Assembly (NCBI GenBank): GCA_030674185.1
Contig: JAPXFY010000022.1
Location: 47,725,898 to 47,789,897 of the forward strand
DNA length: 64,000 nucleotides
Direction of reading: 5' to 3'
DNA from: Monoplex corrugatus
Taxonomy: Eukaryota; Mollusca; Gastropoda; Littorinimorpha; Ranellidae
In this document: in pieces, positions 1 through 11,638 of the stretch
Position numbering within the stretch: position 1 is the first letter of the stretch
Layout: every line of letters begins with the position of its first letter
Program-made: the position numbers and the translations under genes
The notes under the pieces: model-generated
Told to the model about the DNA's origin: nothing
What the model saw: only the letters and a program-made list of their open reading frames with translations
Databases searched by the model: none

Positions 1-641
1 TGTCTCCACCTATCAAAGATGAAACCACCGACAAGACTTGTAGAAGCAAATGTTATACTTCAAGCCTGATTGCAGTCCTCCAAATATAGACTGTCATAAC
101 ACTGTCACATTCTGAAGGAAACTGGATACAGAGAAGAGGAACCCAGCTCTTACTTTTGTGAGTAACCTCCTTTTAGTTAGGAACAATAATGGCGTTGAAA
201 TCATGATAGCTGTCTTCATCGTCTTATACTCTGTATTGACTTGATAATGAAGACATAACAGAAACCATGTCATCAATATCATCTTTAGTATGCGTCATCA
301 TCTTTAATGTGTCATACTGAATAATTGTACGCAACAGTGTACATTTTTCTAGTTATTTATCGATTTCTTCAATTCTAGACTGTACATGTTTTTGTTATGT
401 ATTAAATTATGCATGTCATAGTCTTCATATTTTTCTTAGTATGTATTGGTGCATTGTACGTCAGAAGATACATATTTCCCGTAATGTAGACAGTCACAGC
501 CAAGAACAATGTGACATCAAGATATGCAGTGAACGCTTCTTCCTCATTTACCAAATCTACGTACTACTGGGCATATTCAGCACAGCATATATACAATCAT
601 GTCCACGAAATACAATTACATGAAACTAAATATATGCTCAC
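1..641 (-). other. Intron of the EGF-repeat gene
   Basis: No gene is supported here. The stretch is a conserved intron block that recurs at 25942-26595, 42870-43514, 50517-51163 and 53313-53965. The last 200 bases, next to the exon donor, are the best conserved part. A short open frame at 94-282 also recurs but looks like duplicated intron. Confidence 0.7.
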
Positions 642-746
642 TTTGTGTTTCACAGTAGGTTCCTGTAAAGCCTGTCTGACACTGGCATTTCCCATTCCAG
701 GAACAGATGCCGCCATTTTGACACGCCTTGGTGAAACATGAGGTCA
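642..746 (-). CDS. EGF-like exon, type A-beta
   Basis: One complete EGF-like domain in 105 nt, phase 1 at both ends, with acceptor CGGCAG and donor GTGAGC on the minus strand. The cysteine pattern is C-x4-C-x5-C-x5-C-x-C-x8-C. Loop residues read CFTKAC, QNGGIC, SWNGKC and TGFTGTYC. EGF domains of this kind are extracellular, disulfide-bonded adhesion or ligand modules. The position before the third cysteine is Ile, so the protein O-fucose consensus is absent. The C5-C6 loop fits the EOGT O-GlcNAc consensus (G-F-T-G). This is the last exon in transcript order within the window, and its partner in duplicon II is 26596-26700. Confidence 0.87.
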
Positions 747-1070
747 CTGCCGTTCAAAAGACACAAAACACAACCATCAGCTTTAGTCTATGCCATCATC
801 ATCTTTAACGTGTACCATCATCACCTTTATCATATGTCATCATCATCTTTAGCCTGTGTCATTATCATTTTAGCGTGTGTCATCATAACAGTTACAGTGT
901 GTCGTCATCACGTTTAGTGAGTGTCATTATCATTGTTAGCATGTGTCATAGTCATTCCTACAAGTGTCATATTTGGCGAGTGAAAATCATTTTAGGGTGT
1001 AGCATTATTAGTAGTTTCTGTCTCCGTCATCTTTACATGTGTGTGTGTATGTGTGTATGTGTGTGTGTGA

Positions 1071-1147
<77 letters not shown>

Positions 1148-1873
1148 AAGCGTGCATGTGTGTGTGCGTGTGTGAGTGTGTGTGTGTGTGTGTGCGTGCA
1201 TGTGTGTGTGCGGGCATGTGTGTATATGTGTGAGAGAATCATCTTAAGTGTGTATCACAATTATTATTATGTGAGTTGCAATCATTCCACTTTAGTTTGT
1301 GTTATCATCATCTTTAGAATGTGACCAGATAATTTTTTCGATGTGCCACATTCATCTTTACTGTCAATCAAAATCACCTTTTGTTTTTGGAGGGGAAGTG
1401 TGCACCACATCATCATAAGTGTCAGTCACCATCAACGTCCAGTTACACCATGTGTCATCCAATTCTACCATGTGTCATCATCATGTTAGCGTGTGTCATC
1501 ATCACTTTTAGCATGTGTCATTATCACAATTATTGTAGCCATCATCATCTGTACAATGTGTCATCATCATCTTTAGCGTGTCATCATCAAATTTAACGCC
1601 AATTTTTCAGCATCTTTAGTGATGTACCTACAAAAAAATTGCAAATACTTCTCTGCCTAATTTTTTTTCTTTTTCTTCTATTTTTCTTATGTATAGTGTG
1701 TATTGATTACATGCGTTTGTATGGTGCGTAAATCTTTGACACCATAGAAATACTATTGTTTTTATTGTTTTATTGTTAATATTTTTATTATCATTACTAT
1801 TATTGTTATGATTATTGTTATCATCATCATTTTTATTATTATTAAAGTCGATATTATCATTATTAATATTATC
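747..1873 (-). other. Intron: minisatellite, (GT)n and ATT-rich tract
   Basis: Holds diverged copies of the CATCATCATCTTTAGC-type repeat (about 780-1000 and 1395-1600), a long (GT)n tract (1037-1234) and an ATT/ATC-rich tract (about 1755-1870). No gene seen. Confidence 0.7.
1037..1234. repeat. (GT)n microsatellite
   Basis: Interrupted GT dinucleotide array, read as (CA)n in the pre-mRNA. It begins about 290 nt upstream (transcript sense) of the acceptor of exon 642-746. Confidence 0.95.
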
Positions 1874-2943
1874 TTAACTCACTCGGTACGGAGAGTTTTT
1901 CCCCTTGCGTTTCCCCAGGTATGGCCCATTTTGAAGGGTTAGGAAAAAAATCACAAAAAAAACAAAACATACAGGATCAAAATGAAACTTTCAGATCTGA
2001 ATATCTACATGCTGAGTTAGTTCATGCCAAAATATCGAAGTTCTTCCTTGAATATTTCTTCATCATGTACCATGTTGAAAATACCCCAAATTTTGTGGTC
2101 TGGATCACTGTACAGTCAGTCACTCTGATCAGCTCCATGAACACACAGTCAAAGGTGAGAAGGTCTTTGTATGCACAAAACAACATGAATAAAGTAGACT
2201 TTGCTCAGGGTAAAGAAAAAAAAGATTATTAGTGATATTATATGAATAAATGTTACAAATTGTTACACAGGGGAATTATGGGGGCTTGGCACTCAAATGA
2301 GACATGCAGGCCACAAGAGCCAGAGAAGGACGCAAAGTGGGAGAAAAACTAAAATCTTCGTGCCAGTCATGCATTCATAAAGTGAATGAAACCTCCATCA
2401 GACATGCGACTCGCTGTACTTGGCCTGCTGACTGATCGCCTCTCGTGACGTGTACGCCCACCTCCCTTTCCCACTTCACTGTTGTCTGAAATGGGTCACT
2501 GTCAGTACCTTCTTGCTGGCAGCTTCCATCACTTGATACACTTTCACCATTATCTTCAGCATACTCCTCGATGTCCAATCCTTCAGTCTGAATCACTTCA
2601 ATCACTTTAGCAGCAGTAAAACGCGGCCGTCGTGATCTAATTTGTTTGAAAACTCGTACTCGCCTGCGACGCCATTTTCGACACGAATGCAGATTAGCAA
2701 GTCATTCGGGGTGCCGAAGACAATCGCTTCCCGACGAGTGTAGAGTTACAGAATCTCACGAAGTAACTTTCCACTTGACCCTTGACATGTTTGCAGTGAC
2801 CACTGTGGCTATGGTAGGCATGCAGGCTCAAAAGGGGAGCGTCGAAAAAATTTTAATTATCGAAAACGCTATAGCGTTCCGTTGTACGCAACCGTGCCTT
2901 TCATCACGACCACTATAGCATTCTGTTGTACCGAGTGAGTTAA
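1874..2943 (-). mobile_element. piggyBac-like DNA transposon, deletion derivative
   Basis: Flanked by TTAA at 1874-1877 and 2940-2943. Its ends are inverted repeats: CTCACTCGGTAC at the left and GTACCGAGTGAG at the right. Subterminal repeats carry the palindrome CGCTATAGCG near 2866. TTAA target duplication is characteristic of piggyBac and a few other superfamilies. The internal minus-strand reading frame resembles the acidic N-terminus of piggyBac transposases, which favours piggyBac. At 1070 bp it is too short for a complete transposase, so it is non-autonomous. Duplicon II has an empty TTAA at the matching place (27807-27810), so this insertion came after the duplication. Confidence 0.85.
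2375..2640 (-). pseudogene. piggyBac-like transposase N-terminal remnant
   Basis: The minus-strand frame reads an arginine-rich start, then VIEVIQTEGLDIEEYAEDNG and a Ser/Asp-rich stretch. This is the acidic N-terminal layout of PGBD-type transposases. The DDE domain that should follow is absent. A longer relative is at 36840-37310, whose C-terminal part shows the start of the DDE_Tnp_1_7-like region. Not functional as a transposase. Confidence 0.6.
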
Positions 2944-4098
2944 TTATTACTTAATAGCTTCTCGTCAAAATTGACAGAAAAAAAGGTTTGGAAAAAGAAA
3001 TGGGAAAAATCTAAGAGTAAAGGAGAAAACGCAAACAGATCTAAACACCACAGTGGATATCCTATTGGGAGCATCAGATTTCCTTCACAACCGAATTTAT
3101 TGTATTCTGAATTGAAGTTAACTGTCTCCACCCACCAAAGGGGGCACCACCCACAGTTTTTGTATAGCAAATGTTATATTTCAAGCCTGATAGTAGTCCT
3201 TCAAATTAAGACTATTATAACACTGTTACATTCTGAAGAAAACTGGATATCGAGATGAAGAACCCAGCTCTTATTTTTATAGGTAACCTCCTTTTACCTA
3301 GGAACAATAATGGCGTTGAAATCTGTAGTGAAGACATAACAGAATCCATGATAGCTGCCTTCATTGCATTATACACTGTATAGATTTATAGTGAAGACAT
3401 AACAAAAACCATGTCATCATCATCATCTTTAGTGTGCATCATTACCTTTAATGTGTGTCATCATCATCTTTAATGTGTCACCATCCTCTTTAGCTTGTGT
3501 CATCATTTTAATGTTTCATCATCATCATCTTAACGTAATTTGTCAGCAACTTCCGTGATACATCCACAACTCTACTAATTGATATGCTCTCAAGTCTCTA
3601 GTCAAATATGATCTGAAAAAAGATTAGAAAAAAACAGAGAAAAAAGAACCCTAAGACTACAGGGGAAATTGTAAACAGATCGAAACTCCACTGTGTGACG
3701 GGTGTACTTTCTTGTGTTTTTTCCCTCCTTACATTGTTTTGTATATCGTACTGTACATAATGTTTGTTCTGTGTAGATTCTTTCTACCTCCAAGTGTTTT
3801 CCTGCTTTGTATTGAAGAATTGTAAGCCATAGTGTACACTTGTTATTGACCGATTTCTTGAATTTATCCTTTACATGTTTCTTGTTATGTATTGAATTGT
3901 TGTATCTCATAGTCTTTTTGTTTCAGTAATGCAGACAATCAACCAATATGAAAACAGCCAACAACAATGTGATATCAAGATAGGCAGTGAATGCTTCTTC
4001 CTCATTTTGCAAATCTACGTACCATTGGGCAAATGTAGCACAACACATATACAATCATGTCCACGAAATATAATTACATAAAACTAATCTGTACTCAC
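2944..4098 (-). other. Intron of the EGF-repeat gene
   Basis: Single-copy-looking intron shared with duplicon II (27811-28944). It contains the marker CTGTCTCCACCCACCAAAG at about 3121 and a few CATCATCATC-type repeats (3415-3535). No gene seen. Confidence 0.65.
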
Positions 4099-4203
4099 TT
4101 TGTGTTTCACAGTAGGTTCCTGTAAACCCAGTTTGACACTGGCATGTGCCATTCCAGGAGCAGCTGCCGCCATTTTGACACGGCCTGGTGAAACATGAGG
4201 TCA
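4099..4203 (-). CDS. EGF-like exon, type A-gamma
   Basis: Complete 105-nt phase 1-1 EGF exon with donor GTGAGT. Loop residues read CFTRPC, QNGGSC, SWNGTC and TGFTGTYC. Unlike the beta and alpha types, Ser precedes the third cysteine, giving the O-fucose consensus C2-x4-S-C3. The C5-C6 loop keeps the O-GlcNAc consensus. Its duplicate is 28945-29049 with the same key residues, so this subtype is old relative to the 26-kb duplication. Confidence 0.87.
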
Positions 4204-5924
<1,721 letters not shown>

Positions 5925-6029
5925 TTTGTGTTTCACAGTAGGTTCCTGTAAAGCCCGTTTGACACTGGCATTGCCCATTCCCAGAACAGCTGCCACCATT
6001 TTGACATGGCTTGTTCAAACATGAGGTCA
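5925..6029 (-). CDS. EGF-like exon, type A-delta
   Basis: Complete 105-nt phase 1-1 EGF exon with donor GTGAGT. Loop residues read CLNKPC, QNGGSC, SGNGQC and TGFTGTYC. The Trp of other type A exons in the C3-C4 loop is Gly here. The O-fucose (C2-x4-S-C3) and O-GlcNAc consensus sites are present. Its duplicate is 30625-30729. The next exon in rising coordinates is a type C exon, separated by an intron that took up a LINE. Confidence 0.87.
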
Positions 6030-7519
6030 CTGCCGTTTAAAAGACACAAAACACAACCATCATCTTTATCATTTGTCATCGTCATCTTTAGTGTGTGTCA
6101 ATTTCATCTTTAGCGTGTGTCATCATCACCTTTAGAGTGTCTCAGCATTACATGTAGTGAGCATCATTATCATTTTTAGCATGTACTATAATTATCATTG
6201 CCGTGTGTCATGATCATCTTGAGAGTGTATCATCGTCACGTTTCGTGTGCGTCATCATCTTCACCGTGTTTCATCATCATCTTTAGCAAGTGTCATCATC
6301 ATCTTATCCTTTGCCGCCATCATCTTAGGCATGTGTAATCATCATCTTTAGTGTGTGTCATCATCATCTTTAGCGCATGTCATCATCATCTTCAGAGTGT
6401 GTCATCATCATCTTTAGAGTGTGTCATCATCATCTTTAGAGTGTGTTATCATCGTGTTTACAATGTGTCATCATCATCTTCAGAGTGTGTCATCATCATC
6501 TTCAGAGTGTCGTCATCATTTTCAGAGTGTATCATCATCTTTAGCGCGTGTCATCATCATCTTTAGCGTGTGCTATCATCATCTTCAGAGTGTGTCATCA
6601 TCATCATCTTTAGCGTGTGTCATCATCATCTTTAGCGTGTCATCATCATCATCTTTAGCGTGTGTCATCATCTTTAGCGTGTGTCATCGTCATCTTTAGC
6701 GTGTCATCATCATCTTTAGCGTGTCATCATCATCTTTAGCGTGTGTCATCGTCATCTTTAGCGTGTGTCATCATCATCTTTAGCGTGTCATCATCATCTT
6801 TAGCGTGTGTCATCGTCATCTTTAGCGTGTGTCATCGTCATCTTTAGCGTGTGTCATCATCATCTTTAGCACATGTCATCATCATCTTTAGCGTGTGTCA
6901 TCATCATCTTCAGAGTGTGTCATCATCACTTTCACAGTGTGTCATTATCATCTTTAGCGCATGTCATCATCAATTTAACTTCAATTTGTCAGTATCTTCA
7001 GTGATATACCCACAAGAAAACAATGTCTGAGACCTCTTCTTTCCCTCAATTTTTTTCTCTTATTCTTCTAATTTTTTTTATATTCTTTATGTAGTCTTTA
7101 TTGATTGCATGTGTTTGCTGGTGCGTGAGTGTGCTTTGATATAAATCTTCAAGATATGTCAATCCATAGAGATACTGTCGTTATTTTGCATTTTATTTTC
7201 ATTGTTATTCATTATTATCATTATTATTTCTAGTCTTCTTCATCTTCTTCCAAGCATTGATTAGTATTATCATTATTACCATTATTAAGTAGTTTCAAAT
7301 CAAATATGACATGGAAAATGTTGAAAAAGAATTGGAAAAAAATTTAAGGCTAAAAGACTGAACGCAAATAGAGCTAAACGCCACTGTGGATAGCCTATTG
7401 GGAACTGAGGAAAACTGCTCTTACATGTACTTTTGTGAGTAACCTCCTTTCAGCTAGGAACAAAAATGGCTTTGAAATCATGAAGTTGTTTTCATCGTGT
7501 TATACTCGTGTTATACTCC
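6030..7519 (-). other. Intron with dense 22-bp minisatellite
   Basis: Apart from the tandem array at 6340-6970, this is intron with an ATT-rich tract near 7195-7290 and a conserved block ending at the LINE joint. Just left of the LINE, CGTGTTATACT is duplicated in tandem (about 7496-7518). No gene seen. Confidence 0.7.
6340..6970. repeat. Minisatellite, GTGTCATCATCATCTTTAGC units
   Basis: About 28 head-to-tail copies of a unit close to 22 bp, with variants in CTTTAGC/CTTCAGA and in the number of CAT triplets. The same unit is scattered through nearly every intron of the window. The homologous array in duplicon II is at 31040-31610 with a different copy number and order. Confidence 0.9.
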
Positions 7520-7589
7520 AGCTCAAGCTGGATCTGGGCAAGGAGGAACCAAAAAAGTGAACTTCATAAGGATTAAATTCCCTACAGAT

Positions 7590-7674
7590 GATGTGTGCCC
7601 CGTTAGCACATTGGTAAAACCGCGTACCGCAGTTCTGAAGCGCAGAATCGCCCAGGTTCGATCCCCGGCGTGGG
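7590..7674 (+). other. tRNA-like module (pol III box-like), left copy
   Basis: Contains TAGCACATTGG, close to an A box, and GGTTCGATCCC, a B box. The T-arm folds with one mismatch (CCAGG/CCCGG around TTCGATC). An anticodon-like stem GTTCT/AGAAT has a 7-nt loop without U33. The D-arm does not pair, so this is a tRNA relic or SINE-like head and not a working tRNA gene. Confidence 0.6.
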
Positions 7675-7700
7675 AAAAAAAAAAAAAAAAAAAAAAAAAA

Positions 7701-7829
7701 TAGACAACAGCAGAAGGGCATCCAGGAGTCATGACCTGGATGTGGCCCGGCCCCCCGAGAGTGTAAGGAATTCAGGGCCGAAACACTTGTCTAAAGGGGG
7801 TTACTTCTCTGAAGACCTTCTGTTGTCTA
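7701..7829 (+). other. Foldable RNA region at the LINE unit boundary, left copy
   Basis: Directly after the A-run, TAGACAACAGCAGAAGG (7701-7717) can pair with CCTTCTGTTGTCTA (7816-7829). Its first seven bases can instead pair with TTGTCTA at 7787-7793. Inside are the perfect 8-bp hairpin CATCCAGG/CCTGGATG (7719-7742) and a GC stem GGCCC/GGGCC (7744-7779). This gives a three-way junction with two alternative closing stems. Confidence 0.6.
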
Positions 7830-8089
7830 GCTCTCCCTAGAGTTTCTTTCTACCTGCACATGGTCAGTCCATTGACTTCCGGGAATAGTTCGGAGGACAT
7901 TCGGGAAAGACCGAAGGACACTGGGAAAGACTAGATCTGCGGGCTTTGTGGGTTGGCTTCCCACCTTGCCTTTGATAACATGCCACGAGTTTTCCAAATG
8001 AAAGATGCTCCCAGGATTCACCGAAAGGGGGAGAGAATGATGAATCCATCGGCACTGACTCCATCACGACTGGAAACGCACAACGGACC

Positions 8090-9235
8090 ATGATTAATGA
8101 CCAGTTGGAATTTCCGTGTGCGTGTGGAAGGAGATTCACCACCAAACGCGGCATGAAGATCCACAGGACAAAAATGGGCTGTTTGAAGACACATACGAAC
8201 CAGCAGCAGCGCACTGCGATAGCAGGTGAGACGTTGGATGACCAAGGCCAGGAATTAAACCATAGTGCCAAAGACATCCACGCTGACGGTTCTGATGCGG
8301 ATTTTGCACAAGCTCTCAACGCCAAACGTGGAAAACTCAATTTGCCGCCTGCCGGTGCAAAAGAACAATGGGAGAAATTAGATGAGGAACTTGTCCTTAA
8401 GCTGAATGCACTAATAGGGAACAGTACGCTGGAACACAAACTTGACACATACGGAGACATCATATACTCTATCTGCAGGGACACTTATGGAGTGAAGCAG
8501 CCAAAGACAAAAACGCCTCCCCAGAAATCCAGAAGACAGCAACAGATGGAGAGCATCCGGAGGGAGAAAAGGAAGCTTAAAAAGCGAATGAAAACTGCCT
8601 CAGAATTCGAGAAGCAAGGGCTCCTGGAACTCTGGAAAGATCTGAAGGCCAAACACAATGCTCTCAGCAAAGTGGAATCAGCAAGGCGAAGAAAGAGCAA
8701 AAAGAAGAAGACTCAAGATCGTTTCTTCAAAGATCCCTTTGACTTTGCAAGAAAGCTGTTTGAACAACCCAAATCAGGGACTCTCACAGTGGGCAAGGAA
8801 ACCCTAGAGCAGCATCTCAGGGAAACATATTCCGATTCTCAGCGCGAGGCACCACTTGAAATCCAAACTCTGGTTTGGCCTGCAGCGCCAGAAGGAAAAT
8901 TCAATAACAAACCACCAACACTGGATGAAGTGAAGAACGTAGTAAAGAAAGCCAGAGCCAAGTCAGCACCTGGACCAAACGGAATACCATACCTGCTCTA
9001 CAAGAAATGCCCAAAAGTGCTCGAGTGGCTCCACAAGATGATTCGATCAGCATGGAGGAACCAGAAGATCAGCGACCAATGGATGAGAGCTGAAGGAGTG
9101 TACATTCCGAAGGAGCAGAACTCCAGCAGCATCAATCAGTTCAGGCCAATATCACTTCTGAACGTCGAGGGGAAAATCTTCTTCTCTGTTATGGCAGCAA
9201 GATTGACAAAATGCCACGTTGATTTGGGATGCCAT
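8090..9235 (+). pseudogene. R2/Hero-like LINE protein, N-terminal part
   Basis: The reading frame starts at ATG 8090. Residues 10-30 hold a zinc finger (CACGRRFTTKRGMKIH, then Cys). A Lys/Arg-rich linker follows near residues 140-210. The first reverse-transcriptase blocks are APGPNGIPYLLYK and QFRPISLLNVEGKIFF near residues 300-370. The frame is lost at about 9232, where the RT continues in another frame after an apparent internal deletion between RLTK and IWDAIQKAR. Relatives have tens of residues here, so the copy is dead. Zinc-finger targeting of the insertion site is known for the R2 group. Confidence 0.75.
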
Positions 9236-10712
9236 CCAAAAAGCAAGAACAGAGAAGAGAGACATTGACGTAGTTTGGCTTGATCTGGCGAATGCATATG
9301 GATCAGTTCCACACGATATGATCCAGCTGGCTCTTGAAATGTATCACATCCCAGAAAACATCCGAACAATGCTGAGGAAGTATTTCCAAGGGTTCTCAAT
9401 GCGGTTCTCTACCAAAGAATACACCACGGACTGGATAGACCTAGAGGTGGGCATTGCAATGGGCTGTGCAATCTCTCCCATACTGTTCGTGTTGGCAATG
9501 GAAGTCATCTTGAAAGCTGCAATGAAGAGTTCAGGTCCAGTGAAGCTGGGAGATGGATACCAGATGCCTCCTCTGAAAGCTTTCATGGATGACACAACAG
9601 TCTTGTCCACGGATGAGGAAGAGACACACCAAATCTTAAAGCAGCTGGATGAGCTGGTGGCCTCTTCAAGAATGAGGTTCAAACCTAAGAAATCCCGAAG
9701 TCTCTCACTGCGAAAAGGAAAAGTGGCAGATTCAGTCAAATTCATGGTAGCCAACCAAGCCATCCCCACTGTCACAGAAGAGCCAGTAAAAAGTCTCGGA
9801 AGATGGTATGATGACTCCCTGAAAGACACACAAAGGGGATGTGAAACCAAGCAAACAGCAGAAGAAGGCCTGAAGAAAATAGATAACTGCGGACTGCCAG
9901 GCAAATACAAAGTCTGGTGTCTACAGTTCATGCTGATACCAAAGCTGCTGTGGCCACTGCTAATCTATGACATTTGCACCAGCACAGTCGAAGCAATGGA
10001 AGCCAAAATCAACAAATACACAAGAAAATGGCTCGGTGTCCCACCTGGTCTCACTGATGTTGCATTCTACTGTCGTCAAGCAATGCTGAAGCTACCTCTC
10101 AAATCCATAGTGGAGGAATACAAAGTTGGAAAAGCAAGACTGTTGAGCATGCTGGAGGAATCGGAAGACAATATAGTGAGAGCAGTTCATCCAAAGCTGA
10201 GAACTGGCAGAAAGTGGAAAGTCCAAGAGGCTGTAAACAATGCCAAGAGAAACCTCAGCATCAAAGAAATAATTGGACACACGCAAACCAACAGACAGGG
10301 ACTGGGAGCAACAAAAATGCAGTGGTGGTCCAAAGCCAAAGGGAAGGAAAAAAGAGACATGATCATACAGGAGTTGAAGGAAGAAGAAGATGTCAAAAGA
10401 GTGCAGAAGGCAGTCCAGCAAGGTCAACAGGGGCAATGGACAACATGGGACAGTGCACTCCAAAGAAGTCTCAGCTGGAACGATATGTGGCACATGGCTC
10501 CTCTAAGGATAAGCTTCCTCCTCAGATCTGTATATGACCTGCTCCCCTCGAATGCAAACTTAGTGAAATGGGGGAAAGCAGACGACCCAGCATGTCCGCT
10601 CTGTCAGAAGAAACAAACAGTGGAACATGTCCTAAGCTCTTGCAAAGTAGCGCTAGCCCAAGGAAGGTATACATGGAGGCACAACCAGATGTCATCAGCA
10701 AGACAGGCATGA
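9222..10712 (+). pseudogene. R2/Hero-like LINE protein, RT core and zinc knuckle
   Basis: Continues the reverse transcriptase in a new frame. Motif A is in VVWLDLANAYGSVPH, motif B in GIAMGCAISPILFVL, and motif C has the catalytic FMDD (AFMDDTTVLS). The thumb and linker follow, then the knuckle CPLCQKKQTVEHVLSSC near 10595-10645, typical just before the endonuclease. The frame ends at 10712, where a second internal deletion and frameshift removes the stretch that normally joins the knuckle to the endonuclease. Confidence 0.78.
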
Positions 10713-11056
10713 GACCAGACATCGCTCTCCACTCTGACTCCTCGAAACAAGTGATTCTGATAGAACTCACTGTGCCATACGAAAGCAGAATGGAAGAAGC
10801 ACATATCTACAAGACCGAAAAATACGCCGGTCTTGCCAGCACCCTGAAGAAAGCAGGTCTGCGTGTCAAAATCTTCGCCATAGAGGTCGGGGCAAGAGGG
10901 TTTGTGGGCACCTCCGCCTATGATCTCATGAAACAACTCGCCATTTCTGGGAAGAAGAGGACTAGAGCCCTTAAAGCGATGGCAGAGGCAGCAGAAAGGA
11001 GCTCAAGCTGGATCTGGGCAAGGAGGAACCAAAAAAGTGAACTTCATAAGGATTAA
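10690..11056 (+). pseudogene. R2/Hero-like LINE protein, restriction-like endonuclease
   Basis: The frame shows RPDIALHSD and IELTVPYE followed by a Lys/Tyr pair (KTEKYAGL). This is the PD-(D/E)xK arrangement of R2-group endonucleases, which nick the target to prime reverse transcription. The C-terminal EAAERSSSWIWARR is also typical of the group as I recall it. Stop at 11054-11056. It is separated from the RT frame by a frameshift, and its end overlaps the right terminal repeat. Confidence 0.75.
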
Positions 11057-11324
11057 ATTCCCTACAGATGATGTGTGCCCCGTTAGCACATTGGTAAAAC
11101 CGCGTACCGCAGTTCTGAAGCGCAGAATCGCCCAGGTTCGATCCCCGGCGTGGGGAAAAAAAAAAAAAAATAGACAACAGCAGAAGGGCATCCAGGAGTC
11201 ATGACCTGGATGTGGCTCGGCCCCCGGAGAGTGTAAGGAATTCAGGGCCGAAACACTTGTCTAAAGGGGGTTACTTCTCTGAAGACCTTCTGTTGTCTAG
11301 CTCTCCCTAGAGTTTCTTTCTACC
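11000..11324 (+). repeat. Right terminal direct repeat of the R2/Hero-like LINE
   Basis: Near-identical to 7520-7854 apart from A-run length (about 16 A near 11155-11170). It ends at TTTCTACC, where host intron resumes with TGTGTAGATTTGG, matching 32135 onward in duplicon II. It includes the stop codon, a second tRNA-like module (11070-11154) and a second foldable region (11171-11299). Confidence 0.85.
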
Positions 11325-11434
11325 CCTGTGTAGATTTGGTAGTGAAGCGATAATGGATACCACTAGAGTTTTCGTCTGAAAATGCGTATGTGTTGATGTG
11401 CGTGTGCATGTATGCGTGTGTTGTGTGTATATGT

Positions 11435-11506
<72 letters not shown>

Positions 11507-11507
11507 C

Positions 11508-11538
<31 letters not shown>

Positions 11539-11599
11539 TACGTGCATGCGTGCGTGTGTGTGGGTACGTGTGTGTGGGTACGTGTGTGTGTGTGTGTGT

Positions 11600-11638
<39 letters not shown>

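Larger units (their letters stand above)
7520..7854 (+). repeat. Left terminal direct repeat of the R2/Hero-like LINE
   Basis: Begins AGCTCAAGCTGG, which in the right copy is the end of the endonuclease gene. It continues through the tRNA-like module, an A-run of about 26 (7675-7700) and the foldable region to TTTCTTTCTACC. After 7854 the 5' leader of the intact unit continues. Confidence 0.85.
7520..11324 (+). mobile_element. R2/Hero-like LINE with terminal direct repeats
   Basis: Non-LTR retrotransposon of the restriction-like-endonuclease group. The coding part has an N-terminal zinc finger, reverse transcriptase, a CCHC knuckle and a PD-type endonuclease. Both ends carry the same segment of about 330 bp (7520-7854 and 11000-11324). 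Each copy contains the last codons of the endonuclease, a tRNA-like stretch, an A-run and a foldable region. The simplest reading is a head-to-tail arrangement: 3' end of one copy, a full unit from 7701 to 11170, then the 5' end of a third. Duplicon II lacks the element at the matching point (about 32132), so it inserted after the duplication. No clear flanking target-site duplication is seen. Confidence 0.8.

Noticed and set aside
94..282. 62-residue minus-strand frame recurring at 26035-26223 and 53406-53594
   Set aside because: It lies in duplicated intron, has no splice borders in frame and no recognisable domain, and related modules lack it; conservation is explained by recent duplication.
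992..1324. Cys/Val- and His/Thr-rich open frames
   Set aside because: They are translations of (GT)n and (CA)n microsatellites in every frame; the same artefact occurs at 4653-4841, 11320-11784, 21136-21390, 26949-27260, 29265-29855, 38767-39279, 43866-44105 and 54316-54608.
6340..6970. CRISPR-like array
   Set aside because: The units are contiguous tandem repeats without unique spacers, in an animal-type intron.
7590..7674. Functional tRNA gene
   Set aside because: The D-arm does not pair, the anticodon loop lacks U33 and the acceptor stem needs several wobble or mismatched pairs.
7719..7800. Hammerhead ribozyme
   Set aside because: GAAAC and a GTC are placed plausibly, but CUGAUGA is absent (CTGGATGT at best) and no stem I pairs with the sequence after GTC.
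7520..11324. LTR retrotransposon
   Set aside because: Despite the direct repeats there is no gag, protease, integrase or RNase H. The repeats include the end of the coding region, and the RT and endonuclease are of the R2 group.
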